Assembly: GCF_002018875.1 (NCBI RefSeq)
Contig: NZ_MVOL01000002.1
Coordinates: 682,001 to 746,000, forward strand
DNA from: Pseudomonas sp. MF4836
Lineage (GTDB): Bacteria; Pseudomonadota; Gammaproteobacteria; Pseudomonadales; Pseudomonadaceae
Direction: 5' to 3'
DNA length: 64,000 bases
The notes beneath the pieces are model-generated. The model was not told where the DNA came from and ran no database searches. It saw only the letters and a list, made by a program, of their open reading frames with translations. A program made the position numbers and the translations under genes. Positions 20,922 through 30,154 of the stretch are shown one piece after another. The stretch's first letter is position 1. Each line of letters begins with the position of its first letter.

Positions 20922-21392
20922 ATGCCGTATTTCGTACTGTTTATCTGGCTGGCGCTCTGCGCGGCGCAGGACATCCATCAGCGCCATATCGCCAACAGCC
21001 TGACCCTGGGGGCGGCGGCGTTGGCCCTGGTTTACCTGTTATGGACCGGCAGCACCTGGCTGGGGGCCAATGCGGCGCAGGGCGGCTGGGCGTTGCTGCT
21101 GGCCCTGGCGTTCACCTTGCCCGGTTACGCCATGTCGCGCATGGGCGCGGGGGATGTGAAGCTGCTGGCAGCGTTGGGGCTGGCGACCGATCATCTGTAT
21201 CTTTTAGGCACCTTTATCGGTGCCGGGGTCAGCAGCCTGCTCTGGGTGTTGCTCGCGCCAAAAGTCTGGCCCCATATAAGTCAGAAACTTAGGTTGCGCC
21301 TGCAATATCTTGATCCAAAACAGTCAAAAAAATACGCCTTCGCGCCTTTCGTCCTGGTGGGAATGGTCTTGACTGTCCTCTGGATCCACTAG
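20922..21392 (+). CDS. fppA: Prepilin peptidase FppA (TadV/CpaA family)
   Basis: Integral-membrane aspartyl protease of 156 aa that cleaves the Flp prepilin and the Tad pseudopilins. Both catalytic aspartates are present: D17 in CAAQDIHQ and D78 in GAGDVKL, the GxGD motif. It lacks the N-terminal methyltransferase domain of PilD, as expected of this family. Six or so hydrophobic segments are visible. It is divergent from the pseudopilin gene and lies upstream of pprB, the same position as PA4295. Confidence 0.92.
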   Translation: MPYFVLFIWLALCAAQDIHQRHIANSLTLGAAALALVYLLWTGSTWLGANAAQGGWALLLALAFTLPGYAMSRMGAGDVKLLAALGLATDHLYLLGTFIGAGVSSLLWVLLAPKVWPHISQKLRLRLQYLDPKQSKKYAFAPFVLVGMVLTVLWIH

Positions 21393-21517
21393 TCGCCGTG
21401 CCCTCTAGCGCTATGTACATAGTCGGAAAGTACGTCTAGGTTTAATTTGTGTGTCGGCCCTTATTGCGGGCGGAACAGGAGCGGTCAGGCTCTGGCTGAC
21501 CAGGCATGGAGTTACAT

Positions 21518-22306
21518 GTGAACAAGCCTAGATTGCAGATGAAGGTGCTGGTCGTCGACGACCAACCGTTGATCGTCGAAGAGCTCTGCGAGTTTCTCGA
21601 GAGCAGTGGTTACCGATGTGTCCCCTGTGAATCAAGCCGCGAGGCCATCGAGCGTTTCAGCGAAGACGCTGAGATCTCCCTGGTGCTCTGCGATTTACAT
21701 ATGCCGGGCCTGGATGGCATCCAGTTGGTGCAGGAGCTGCAACGCATTGCCGGCAAACAACGGGTGTTCGAGGCCATCATGCTGACCGGCCGCGCCGAGA
21801 AGCAGGACGTGATCAAGGCCCTGCGCGCCGGGATCGCCGACTACTACCAGAAGCCAATCAATCTGGACGAATTGCTCGAAGGCCTGCAACGCCAGGAAGT
21901 GGCCCTGCAGGAACGGCAAAAAAACCTGCACCTGGGGCACTTGAACCAGAAGCTGCAATTTCTTTCCGAATCCATCGACGACCTCTACCAGGACCTCGAC
22001 AAGGTGCGCCGCGCCCCGCAAACCGTACGCGGCGAGGACACGGAGGCGCTCAGCGATGCCGAGGCCATCGAGATGCCGGCCATTTTCCACCAACTGTCAC
22101 CGCGTCAGCTGGATGTGGCGCGACTGGTGGGCAAGGGCCAGACCAACTATCAGATTGCCTGTGAGCTGGGCATCACTGAAAACACCGTGAAGCTGTATGT
22201 GTCCCAGGTGCTGCGCCTGACCCATATGCATAACCGCACCCAATTGGCCCTGGCGCTGTCTCCGAGCAATTCGGGGTTGCGCCAGCGCGGGGTGACCGCC
22301 CACTAG
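21518..22306 (+). CDS. pprB: Response regulator PprB (REC-HTH)
   Basis: Response regulator of about 262 aa that, in P. aeruginosa, activates flp-tad and other surface-adhesion genes. The receiver has VVDDQ, phospho-acceptor D59 in LCDLHMPG and conserved K112 in QKPIN. A coiled-coil-like linker follows, then a LuxR-type helix-turn-helix (LSPRQLDVARLVGKGQTNYQ ... TENTVKLYVSQVLR) at about residues 190-250. GTG at 21518 has GGAG six bases upstream and is preferred to the ATG at 21506, which lacks a good site. Either gives an intact receiver. Confidence 0.92.
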   Translation: MNKPRLQMKVLVVDDQPLIVEELCEFLESSGYRCVPCESSREAIERFSEDAEISLVLCDLHMPGLDGIQLVQELQRIAGKQRVFEAIMLTGRAEKQDVIKALRAGIADYYQKPINLDELLEGLQRQEVALQERQKNLHLGHLNQKLQFLSESIDDLYQDLDKVRRAPQTVRGEDTEALSDAEAIEMPAIFHQLSPRQLDVARLVGKGQTNYQIACELGITENTVKLYVSQVLRLTHMHNRTQLALALSPSNSGLRQRGVTAH

Positions 22307-22312
22307 GCCGGA

Positions 22313-22335
22313 CCACTGCCCAAGCCGGGCAGTGG
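22313..22335. terminator. Hairpin between pprB and the DUF3613 gene
   Basis: CCACTGCCC and GGGCAGTGG form a perfect 9-bp stem with a five-base loop between two convergent genes. There is no T-run on either strand, so if it terminates transcription it does so without the classic tail. Confidence 0.5.
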
Positions 22336-22361
22336 CTAATTGACCGTTACCTGCCCGCCGC

Positions 22362-22631
22362 TTATTTGGTAGAAACCTTGCCGCCTGCATCCGGATCGTA
22401 GAAGTCCGGAATCTCGTAGCTGTATTTTTTCAGCCAGCGCTGCAGTGCCAACTCGCGTTCGGTGGGTGTGGCGGTCTGTGGGATCTGTGAAGCGACCTTA
22501 TTGCGATTCTGCAGCAGCAACCAGCCTTCGGTTTCCTGTTGCTGGGCCGAGGCCGGCCCCGGCTCTATGGCCTGGGCGGCTACGGGCAGCATCAGCAGGG
22601 CGATGCAGCAAAGAGTCTGCGGCTTCATCAT
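22362..22631 (-). CDS. DUF3613 exported protein of the tad operon
   Basis: Small exported protein of 89 aa with signal peptide ending AAQA (about residue 21). The mature part is polar with a conserved block TERELALQRWLKKYSYEIPDF, as in the DUF3613 family found at the end of Pseudomonas tad operons. AAAGGAG precedes the ATG at 22631, which lies 15 bases after the tadD stop. Its role is unknown; being last in the operon suggests an accessory assembly factor. Confidence 0.82.
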   Translation of the reverse strand: MMKPQTLCCIALLMLPVAAQAIEPGPASAQQQETEGWLLLQNRNKVASQIPQTATPTERELALQRWLKKYSYEIPDFYDPDAGGKVSTK

Positions 22632-22646
22632 GAGCACTCCTTTGGC

Positions 22647-23366
22647 TTACTTGATACTCGGTGACAACGGATCGTCGACTACAGCGACCTGGCCCTTGGC
22701 TGCCGAACTGCCGACCGGCGCCTTGAGTTTCTGCGCGCGCTCCTGGGCCTGGTTGAATTGCTCCGGGCTCAGGCCGGCGCGGCTGACCACCTCGGCCGCC
22801 TGTTTCCAGTTGTCCTGATAGATCAGCAGGGTCACCAGGTTGACCGCTGCCAGTGGATCGTTCTGCTTGAGTTCGATGGCGGTGAGGAACTCGAAACGGG
22901 CGTCTTCAATACGCAGTTGATTGAGGTAGACCACGCCCAGGTCGTTGCGGATTTTTTCATTGGTCGGTGCCAGCAGCGCGGCGCGTTGCAGATGGGCCTG
23001 GGCCTGACCGTTATCGCCCCGGCCGGCGGCAATCTGCCCGAGGCCGTGCTCGGCGTCGGCCGCCAGGCAAGTGCCAAGCAGGCTGCGATACAGCGGCTCG
23101 GCTTCGCTGCGGCCCAGCAGCCGGTAGACCTTGGCCTTGCGCAGGCGCACTTCACCGAGGTTTTCCGGCAGGCTCTGCAGGTTGGCCAGGCTGGCGTGCA
23201 GCTTGCCTTCATTGGCCATGTCGTCGGCCAGGCTCAGGGACAGCTCCTGATCGGGGCTGGGCTTGGCGCAACTGGTTGAGGACGTCAAAGCGGCCCAAGG
23301 CGTTTGTCCATTGGTGGCACAACCGCTGAGCAGCACCAGGCTAATCATGGCGAGTATGACTTTCAT
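22647..23366 (-). CDS. tadD: Tad pilus lipoprotein TadD (TPR)
   Basis: Lipoprotein of 239 aa with lipobox LSGC (signal MKVILAMISLVLLSGC). The rest is helical tetratricopeptide repeat, seen in GLGQIAAGRGDNGQAQAHLQ and NDLGVVYLNQLRIEDARFEF. TadD proteins are pilotin-like factors for the secretin. A GAGGGAA ribosome binding site precedes the ATG at 23366. Ten bases separate it from tadC. Confidence 0.9.
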   Translation of the reverse strand: MKVILAMISLVLLSGCATNGQTPWAALTSSTSCAKPSPDQELSLSLADDMANEGKLHASLANLQSLPENLGEVRLRKAKVYRLLGRSEAEPLYRSLLGTCLAADAEHGLGQIAAGRGDNGQAQAHLQRAALLAPTNEKIRNDLGVVYLNQLRIEDARFEFLTAIELKQNDPLAAVNLVTLLIYQDNWKQAAEVVSRAGLSPEQFNQAQERAQKLKAPVGSSAAKGQVAVVDDPLSPSIK

Positions 23367-23376
23367 CAGGTTCCCT

Positions 23377-24261
23377 CTAGGAAGCAAAAGCGCGGGCGAT
23401 GGCGGTGAATCCAGGCCCTGCCAATACGATCAGCAAGGCCGGGAATAGAAACAGCATCATCACCACCGACATCTTGGCCGACATTTTCGAGATGTATTCC
23501 TGCAGGCGCGTCAGGCGCCGATCGTCGAGCAACTGCTTGAGCGACTGCAGCGATTTCATCGCGCCGCCGCCCTGCTGGATCAATTGCTGGAGGATCACGC
23601 AGGTGTCGGTGAATTCATCGACCGCCAGCAGCACGGCGGTCTGGTTCAATTCGTGGCCCAGCTCAAGCCCGGAGTCGACCCGGGTCAGGATCAGGCGCAA
23701 CTCGTGGGTCAATTGCGGCAGAAGTTTTTGCCCTTCGCTGGCCAGTACGCGCAACGCCTGCTCCACCGCCATGCCCGACTCGAAGAGGATGCGCAGCAGC
23801 GGGATAAAGGTGGAGACCTCGACCGCGATCAGTTTCTGCCGGCGCTTGGCCAGGTAGGCCAGGGCCCGCTTTGGAATCAGGTAGCCGGCACCCGCCGCCA
23901 GCAGCGGTGCCAGCCATTTGTTGTCGGCTTGGGGAAACAGCAGCTCCTGGACAAACAGCGCCACGCCCAGCACCAGCAGCGGCACGCCGACCTGGCAGGC
24001 GGCGAACAACGAGCGCTGGCTGGCGCGGCGCCAGCCCATGCGGTTGAGCAGGGTCAGGGTCTCGCTGTCGATGCTCACCGAGCGCTGGCCGAAGCGGCTG
24101 TCCCCCAGTATCCGCAGCCAACTGCTCAGGCGGTTGTCGCGCACCATATGGCCTTGCAGGCGCTGGGTCACCTGGCGTTCGCGCCGGCGTTGTTCCAGCA
24201 GGCTGTTGGCGACCAGTAACAGGGCGCCGAGAAACAGCAGGGCACTTGCCAGGAGGGCCAT
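23377..24261 (-). CDS. tadC: Tad inner-membrane platform protein TadC
   Basis: Protein of 294 aa with a T2SSF/GspF-type domain. Membrane segments are at the N-terminus, about residues 80-125 and the C-terminus, with the conserved cytoplasmic helical bundle between. It partners TadB in the platform that TadA drives. The ATG lies one base after the tadB stop (TGA-G-ATG), so translation is coupled. Confidence 0.93.
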   Translation of the reverse strand: MALLASALLFLGALLLVANSLLEQRRRERQVTQRLQGHMVRDNRLSSWLRILGDSRFGQRSVSIDSETLTLLNRMGWRRASQRSLFAACQVGVPLLVLGVALFVQELLFPQADNKWLAPLLAAGAGYLIPKRALAYLAKRRQKLIAVEVSTFIPLLRILFESGMAVEQALRVLASEGQKLLPQLTHELRLILTRVDSGLELGHELNQTAVLLAVDEFTDTCVILQQLIQQGGGAMKSLQSLKQLLDDRRLTRLQEYISKMSAKMSVVMMLFLFPALLIVLAGPGFTAIARAFAS

Positions 24262-24262
24262 C

Positions 24263-25144
24263 TCAGATACTCCGCAACATGCGCCACAGCGCCAGGCAGC
24301 CGAAGGCTTGCAGGAGGATGGCGGTGATCAGCATGGTCCTGCCGCTCGGGTCGTTCCACATGCCGAGCATGTAGCCCGGGTTGGTGGCCATGAAGTACGC
24401 CACCAGCAGCAACGGCAAGGCGCCCAGGACCCAGGCGGTCATGCGGGTTTCACCGGTCAGTGCGCGCAGTTGCCGTGCGCCCTGGTCGCGCTCGCGAATC
24501 AGCTTGATCAGGTTTTCCAGCAGCTCGCTGGCGTTGCCGCCATAACGGTGATTGACCTTGAGCCCCAGGGCGAACATGCGCAGTTCGTCCTGATCGTACA
24601 GCTCGGCAAAATCATGCAGCGCCTCCGGCAGGTTGACCCCCAGTTGCACGTTGCGCTCGACCCGGCCCATGGCGGTTTTCAGCGGCGGGCTGCTGGCGTC
24701 GATGCTGCCCAGTACCGCGTCGGCCAGGGTGCGTCCGGATTTCAGGCTGCGCACGGTGTGGTCGAGCAACTGCGGCAACTGCTCGATCATGCGTTTGATC
24801 CGGCGCTTGTACAGCCAGGCGACGTAGGTGCGCAATGCCAGGGGCGGCAACAGCACCAGGCACAGTGCGCCGACCCAGCCCGCCGCTGCGAGGGCCAGCA
24901 GTACCGAGAGCGCCCACAGGGCCAGCCACAGCCCCAGGCGTTCGGTGGGGCGTCCCAGGCCGGCCCGCAGGAAGGCCCGTTCGAGGCCAGTCCAGGTGGT
25001 TTTCTCCGGCACCAGTTCCGGCTGTCCTTCGGCCAGGCGATTGAGCACCTTTTCGGTATTGGTCTTGCGGATGCCGTTGTAGAACAGCCACAGCGAGAGG
25101 CCCAGGAGCACCAGGCAAATCAGGGCCAGCAAGGGACCGATCAT
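24263..25144 (-). CDS. tadB: Tad inner-membrane platform protein TadB
   Basis: T2SSF-domain protein of 293 aa, paralogous to TadC. It has an N-terminal membrane segment, a central pair near residues 80-120 and a C-terminal pair. The conserved GspF helical motif FALGLKVNHRYGGNASELLE is present. It begins 14 bases after the tadA stop in the rcpC-to-DUF3613 operon. Confidence 0.93.
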   Translation of the reverse strand: MIGPLLALICLVLLGLSLWLFYNGIRKTNTEKVLNRLAEGQPELVPEKTTWTGLERAFLRAGLGRPTERLGLWLALWALSVLLALAAAGWVGALCLVLLPPLALRTYVAWLYKRRIKRMIEQLPQLLDHTVRSLKSGRTLADAVLGSIDASSPPLKTAMGRVERNVQLGVNLPEALHDFAELYDQDELRMFALGLKVNHRYGGNASELLENLIKLIRERDQGARQLRALTGETRMTAWVLGALPLLLVAYFMATNPGYMLGMWNDPSGRTMLITAILLQAFGCLALWRMLRSI

Positions 25145-25158
25145 GGGCTCGCTCCGCC

Positions 25159-26433
25159 TCAGTTAAGGCTCAGGTCATGTTCGCGACGCAGCTTGTCGCC
25201 CGCCGGGTTGATCGCCTCGCGCAGGAAACCGAAGCCGTTGCGTCGATCGAGTCGAAACAGGGTGTTGGTGACGTAAATGTCATCGCGCACACCCACCACC
25301 TCCACCACTTCACTGACACAGCGCCGGCCATCGGGCATGCGCGTCAGCTGAATCACCACATCCAGCGCGGCGCAGATCATCTGGCGCAGGGTACGTTCGG
25401 CGATCTGGCGCCCGGTCAGGCCCACCAGGGTTTCCAGGCGCAGCAAGGCGTCCTGGGCGGTGTTGGCGTGCACCGTACTCATGGAGCCGTCGTGGCCGGT
25501 GTTCATCGCGGTCAGTATGTCGAGCACTTCGACGCCGCGGATCTCACCGAGAATGATCCGGTCCGGGCGCATCCGCAGGGCGTTGCGGATCAGGTCGCTG
25601 GCTTTCACTTCGCCATGGCCTTCAGCATTGGGCGGACGGGTTTCCAGGCGCACCACATGGGGGTGGCCCAGTTGCAGTTCGGCCACGTCCTCGATGGTGA
25701 CCAGGCGTTGGTGCGGGTTGATCAACTGGCTGAGGATGTTGAGCAGGGTGGTCTTGCCGGTCCCGGTCCCGCCGCTGATGAGGATGTTGCAGCGCTTGCT
25801 CACGGCCTCCTGGAAAAACTCGAAGATCGCCTGGTCGATGGTCTGCATGGCCACCAGATCGGCGCTCTTGAGCATGTCCTTGCGAAACTTCCGAATCGAC
25901 AGGCAGGGCCCGTCGAGGGCGATCGGCGGGATGATGGCGTTGACCCGGCTGCCATCGGGCATGCGCGCATCCACCATCGGCGAGGACTCATCCAGGCGTC
26001 GACCGAGGGGCGCGAGGATCCGTTGCATCACCCGTTCGACATGGTGCGCGTCGATGAACCGCAGGTCGCTCTGGTGCAGCACACCGTCGCGTTCGACGAA
26101 CACCCGGTGCGGGCCGTTGACCAGGATCTCGGTGACGGCCGGGTCCCGAAGCAACACTTCCAGCGGGCCGAAGCCGGTCAGCTCATCGACTATCTCTTCG
26201 GCCAGGCGCTCCATTTCATAGCGGGAGATGGCTAAGTGCATGCGGGCGATGTACTCCGCCACCTTGTCGGTGACGAACTGCGAAAGGTTCTGCCGCGAGC
26301 CTTCCAGCAGGTTTTTTCCGGACTCTTCGATGGCGTCGATGATGTAGCGATGCAGGACCAGTTTCAGCCCTTCATGGTCGGTGTTGCCGACCGGGCCGCG
26401 CGATTGTGCGCCGAACAGTTTTTCTCCGTTCAT
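25159..26433 (-). CDS. tadA: Flp pilus ATPase TadA
   Basis: Secretion ATPase of 424 aa of the CpaF/TadA type, a hexameric motor for pilin polymerisation. Walker A is GGTGTGKTT at residues 221-229, Walker B is DRIILGE at about 291-297, and the histidine box is GHDGSMSTVHAN at about 313-324. The start overlaps the tadZ stop by four bases (ATGA). Confidence 0.96.
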   Translation of the reverse strand: MNGEKLFGAQSRGPVGNTDHEGLKLVLHRYIIDAIEESGKNLLEGSRQNLSQFVTDKVAEYIARMHLAISRYEMERLAEEIVDELTGFGPLEVLLRDPAVTEILVNGPHRVFVERDGVLHQSDLRFIDAHHVERVMQRILAPLGRRLDESSPMVDARMPDGSRVNAIIPPIALDGPCLSIRKFRKDMLKSADLVAMQTIDQAIFEFFQEAVSKRCNILISGGTGTGKTTLLNILSQLINPHQRLVTIEDVAELQLGHPHVVRLETRPPNAEGHGEVKASDLIRNALRMRPDRIILGEIRGVEVLDILTAMNTGHDGSMSTVHANTAQDALLRLETLVGLTGRQIAERTLRQMICAALDVVIQLTRMPDGRRCVSEVVEVVGVRDDIYVTNTLFRLDRRNGFGFLREAINPAGDKLRREHDLSLN

Positions 26434-27620
26434 TTGGTTCCTCGCATGCGGTTGAACCAGTTGGACTTGGGTTTGGCCAGGCCTTCGGAGCGCTTGGCCA
26501 GGCGTTCGCCAAGAACGCGCAGGGACTGGGTGAGGTTTTCCCGGGGGGCCATTTCAAACAGGGTGACTCCCTGGTTCTTGGCGTTCAGGCGCACCTCCGG
26601 GCTATGGGCCAGGGCTGCGATCACTTCCAGGCCGAAGGTCTTGCCCAGGGTGTCGGAGTCCGGGGCGACATTGCGCAGGTAGCGGTCCACCAGCAGTCGT
26701 GCATGGTCCAGTTTCATGCCTTTTTCGCGCCACAGATTGAGCACCGCCAGATTGCGCCGGCAGTCCAGGACGCTCTGGTCGGTGGACCACAGCAATTTGT
26801 CGCAATGGCTGACAAACGTGCGCAAGGCCTCGCTGTCGGGCTGCCCGGTGAGGTTCACCACAATGTGCTGGAAGTGCTGGCGCAGAGCGCTGAGCAGCAT
26901 GTAGAGCTCGGCGGCGCTGGTGCGGTCGAGGGGCTCGTCATTGGCCGCATAGGCGAGAATCCGCAGGCCGGCCTCGGCGGTGGTAAAGGCGCTGTCGATC
27001 AAGGTCGAATCCAGGCGGCGCAGATGGCGCAGGGCATCGCCGAAGTGGAACGAACTTTCCAGGCCCAACAGCGCCAGGCTGTCACCCGGAGGCAGGCCCA
27101 GGTCCAGCAGCAGGGTCTGCTGTCCGCTTTTTTGCACCACCAGCGCCAGATGGCTGGAGATCAGGGCGCCGTCGGTATCGCTCTTGGTGCCGTAGAGCAC
27201 GGTCAGGCCGCCGAGCAGAGTGCTCGGCGCCACCGGGGGCAAGCGTTTGCTCAGGCGCCTGACCAGGCCGGCGACTTCGCTGGAGCGCGAGCCATAGGCG
27301 ACGAAATCCCGTGCGCCGGCGCGCATCGCATTGAGCACCAGTTGATTGTCCATGCCGTCGCCCAGCGCGACGATGGCCAGCATCGGCTTCGCCTCCAGGG
27401 CGCCCTCGATCAAGGCCGACTGGGCCACGACGTGCTCGCGGTCGAGGCCGATGAACACCAGGTTGGCGAACGTGACGTCGACCAGGGCCAGCAACTCGTC
27501 GAGGCTGCCGCCGCCGGCACTCACCACTTGGCCCAGGGGCGCGAGGGCGCCTTGCAGCCACTCCAGGTCGGTGTCGTTGCGGGTGATGGCAAGAAAGGTC
27601 TGGCTCAGGCTTTGGCTCAT
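26430..27620 (-). CDS. tadZ: Tad pilus localisation protein TadZ
   Basis: Protein of 396 aa with an N-terminal receiver-like domain (about 1-130) and a C-terminal MinD/ParA-like domain, which in other species places the Tad machine at a pole. The position where the ParA P-loop should be reads YGTKSDTDGA, lacking the GKT/S of a normal Walker A, so ATP hydrolysis may be lost. It overlaps tadA and rcpA by four bases each, indicating tight coupling. Confidence 0.9.
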   Translation of the reverse strand: MSQSLSQTFLAITRNDTDLEWLQGALAPLGQVVSAGGGSLDELLALVDVTFANLVFIGLDREHVVAQSALIEGALEAKPMLAIVALGDGMDNQLVLNAMRAGARDFVAYGSRSSEVAGLVRRLSKRLPPVAPSTLLGGLTVLYGTKSDTDGALISSHLALVVQKSGQQTLLLDLGLPPGDSLALLGLESSFHFGDALRHLRRLDSTLIDSAFTTAEAGLRILAYAANDEPLDRTSAAELYMLLSALRQHFQHIVVNLTGQPDSEALRTFVSHCDKLLWSTDQSVLDCRRNLAVLNLWREKGMKLDHARLLVDRYLRNVAPDSDTLGKTFGLEVIAALAHSPEVRLNAKNQGVTLFEMAPRENLTQSLRVLGERLAKRSEGLAKPKSNWFNRMRGTK

Positions 27621-28861
27621 TGCGATAACCCACTGCGTTTATCGAAGTTACCGTTTTCCAAGAAGAACATGCGGTAGAAGTTCGGGTCGTAGTTGCGCAG
27701 GCGTTCGCCGGGCAGGGATGGCAGCCGGGCATCGGCCGCCAGCGGCTGCACCAGGTGCGGGGTGACGATCATCAGCAGCTCGCGTTCTTCGCGGCTGATG
27801 TTGGTGTCGCGAAAGAACGCACCCAGTACCGGTATATCGCCCAGGCCCGGGAATTTGTTGACCTGGGAGCTGTTGCGGGTGCTGATCAGGCCGCTGATGA
27901 CGAAACTCTCGCCGTCGGCCAGGGAAATACTGGTGTCGGTGCGGCGTATGGTCAGCGCCGGAACCTGGGTACCGGCGATGGTCACGGCGTTGCTGTAGTC
28001 GAGCTCGCTGACTTCCGGGGCCACTTTCAGGCTGATGCGCTGGTTGTCGACGATGGTCGGGGTCAGGGTCAGGCGGATGCCGAACTCCTTGTATTCGATG
28101 GTGACGCTGTCGCTGCCGGCACTGGGTACCGGAATCGGAATCTCGCCCCCGGCCAGGAAGCTTGCACTCTGTCCGCTGAGGGCCACCAGGCTGGGGCGCG
28201 CCAGGGTGTAGGCGAAGCCGCTGCCCTCAAGGGCGTTGATCAGGGTCAGTACCCGGCCGTTGCCGAAACCGAGGTTGAAGCTGCCGTTGTCCAGAGGAAT
28301 GTTGGTCCGCGCGCCACCGAAAGTGGGAGTGGTGCCGCCGGTATTGGGCGCGGTACCCGGGGCGCCGAACAGGAAGTTGCTACCACGGCCGAAGATCGAG
28401 GTGCTGGCTTCCTTGAGCTTGGTGCGGCTGACCTCGACAAAGCGGATATCGGTCTGGACCTGGCTCGGCAGCAGAGGGTCTTGCGAGGCCAGGGCCACGC
28501 GCCCGGTCATGTCGGTCGTCGCCCGGCCCTGGACGAACACCATGCTCTGGCGCGGGGTGCTGGCGCAGGCGGTCCAGACCATCAGGGTGGTGGCGCCCGG
28601 CGCCATGCCGGTCAGCAGGAACGCCTTGTCGCCGTTGGGGTGGACGTCGGCGATTTTCGGGTCGCCCACCGCCAGCCGGGTGATGGCTACCGGTGACTGC
28701 AGCTCCTGCTGCAGGCCTTCGCCGATTTGCAGTACGGCGGGTAACGGTGCCAGGCCGCCGCAGCCTGCGGTACTGGCGGCCAGCACTTGACCCATAGGCT
28801 GGCTGGCCAGCATCAGGGTCAGGAGTGCGGCTTGGGACATCAGCATGGAACGACTGCGCAT
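27617..28861 (-). CDS. rcpA: Tad pilus secretin RcpA
   Basis: Outer-membrane secretin of about 414 aa through which the Flp pilus exits. An N-terminal signal (AALLTLMLASQPMGQVLA) is followed by a BON/N0-like region, then the secretin core with PALTIRRTDTSISLADGESF and KFPGLGDIPVLGAFFR. I start at the ATG at 28861, which has AAGGA upstream; a TTG six codons earlier is open but weaker. It lies 18 bases after rcpC. Confidence 0.94.
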   Translation of the reverse strand: MRSRSMLMSQAALLTLMLASQPMGQVLAASTAGCGGLAPLPAVLQIGEGLQQELQSPVAITRLAVGDPKIADVHPNGDKAFLLTGMAPGATTLMVWTACASTPRQSMVFVQGRATTDMTGRVALASQDPLLPSQVQTDIRFVEVSRTKLKEASTSIFGRGSNFLFGAPGTAPNTGGTTPTFGGARTNIPLDNGSFNLGFGNGRVLTLINALEGSGFAYTLARPSLVALSGQSASFLAGGEIPIPVPSAGSDSVTIEYKEFGIRLTLTPTIVDNQRISLKVAPEVSELDYSNAVTIAGTQVPALTIRRTDTSISLADGESFVISGLISTRNSSQVNKFPGLGDIPVLGAFFRDTNISREERELLMIVTPHLVQPLAADARLPSLPGERLRNYDPNFYRMFFLENGNFDKRSGLSQ

Positions 28862-28879
28862 GTGTGCATCCTTGCTCAA

Positions 28880-29818
28880 TCAGGGAGTTTGTTGGGTGAC
28901 CTGGTTACCGCGAATCACCTCGACCGCACGGCGGGTTCCGCCGCCATGCGTCGCCGGGCTCGCGGGGCCGCTGCCAAGGGCCAGTTGGGTGAACTGGAAC
29001 AGGTTGCTGTTGGCGGCATCGATATTGGCCAGGGAGTCCTGATCCCCGGCCCAGTAGCGCGCCAGGCGCTGCTCCTCGCTGCTGCGCACGGCCAGGCGCA
29101 GGGTGCCGACCTGAGTCGCGAGCATCATCCGACTCAGCAGTTGTTCCGGCACTGCCAGCACCACCGTGCGTGCGGCCAGCCGCCGTTGGTCCTGCTTGAT
29201 TCGTTCATCGACGCTCAGCGCCGGGGATGCCGGTTTGCCGTCGTTGGTCAGGCCCAGCTGGTCGCCGACGGCCAGTACCCGCATCGCCGGGACGGCAATC
29301 TGGGCCGATTGCTGGAGGTTGGTGGCGTCCTGGCGCAGGAACAGCAGCACATCGACGTAATCCCCCGGGCTCAGTTGGCCGGCGGCGCCTATCACCTCGT
29401 CTACCGCGACTGCCAGGGCCCGTTCATCGGGGTGGATCATGCGGGCCAGGGCACCGCCGGTGGTGAAGCTTTCGTCGCTGAGCCAGGTGCCGCCGGCCAA
29501 CTGGCGCCAGGGCGTGCGCCCGACGGCCTGGTCGATGCTGGTAAGGCTGCCGGGCGGCACTGTGCGCAGCCGCTCCAGGGTCAGGTCGGCAGCGCTGAGG
29601 GCGACAAACGGCGGCACATCATGGGCCAGGACCACCACCGGTTGGCGGGTCTGGTCCTCGGCCGTGGCGACGGTTTTTTCCACGGTACCAGGGGTGGCGG
29701 GCTGGGCGACCGGAGCCGGCGGCGGGGGCTGGCGGCTGACAACCAAGCCCCAGTAACCGACGAACACCGCGCCCAACAACAGCAGCCCAGCCAGAATCAT
29801 GGTGACGCGACTGTTCAT
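28880..29818 (-). CDS. rcpC: Flp pilus assembly protein RcpC/CpaB
   Basis: Protein of 312 aa with an N-terminal membrane anchor (VTMILAGLLLLGAVFVGYWG) and a proline-rich linker. SAF-like domains follow, recognised by VVLAHDVPPFVALSAADL and AVDEVIGAAGQLSPGDYVDV. RcpC family members help the secretin assemble. It is the first gene of the operon running to DUF3613, divergent from flp. Confidence 0.92.
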   Translation of the reverse strand: MNSRVTMILAGLLLLGAVFVGYWGLVVSRQPPPPAPVAQPATPGTVEKTVATAEDQTRQPVVVLAHDVPPFVALSAADLTLERLRTVPPGSLTSIDQAVGRTPWRQLAGGTWLSDESFTTGGALARMIHPDERALAVAVDEVIGAAGQLSPGDYVDVLLFLRQDATNLQQSAQIAVPAMRVLAVGDQLGLTNDGKPASPALSVDERIKQDQRRLAARTVVLAVPEQLLSRMMLATQVGTLRLAVRSSEEQRLARYWAGDQDSLANIDAANSNLFQFTQLALGSGPASPATHGGGTRRAVEVIRGNQVTQQTP

Positions 29819-30154
29819 ATTAGGTTCTCCCTTTCCTGCTGCACTACTAAGCCTGCGCTTGCAAATGACTCAACATCGCAAATAAGGCAGCTATGAACAT
29901 GCAACTATTTCGCTATTTGAAGGTAGCCCAGCTAGGACGAAACGCCATTACTCGTCTGAAAATAACTAACGAAAGTATGATGAGCGCCATTGAAACAAGG
30001 TTTTCTGGCGTCAACCTTCCAATTAATACTTAGTGATTAATCAGTTCTTACAGTTGTAGGTCGGCCGATTGTTGACAATGCTCTGGTTGCAAAGAAGGTC
30101 AATGTTGCAGCGCAGTAGTGTTATATCGGCGCCCTTGGCGCAAGGAGAAGTAAG
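29819..30154. promoter_or_regulatory. Divergent rcpC/flp control region
   Basis: This 336-base stretch has no gene and is much more AT-rich than its neighbours. It must hold the promoters of rcpC (minus) and flp (plus). A TTGACA near 30072-30077 is a candidate -35 for flp, and TTAGTGATTAATCAG lies further upstream. In P. aeruginosa the equivalent region is a PprB target. I could not define the PprB sites here. Confidence 0.55.
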
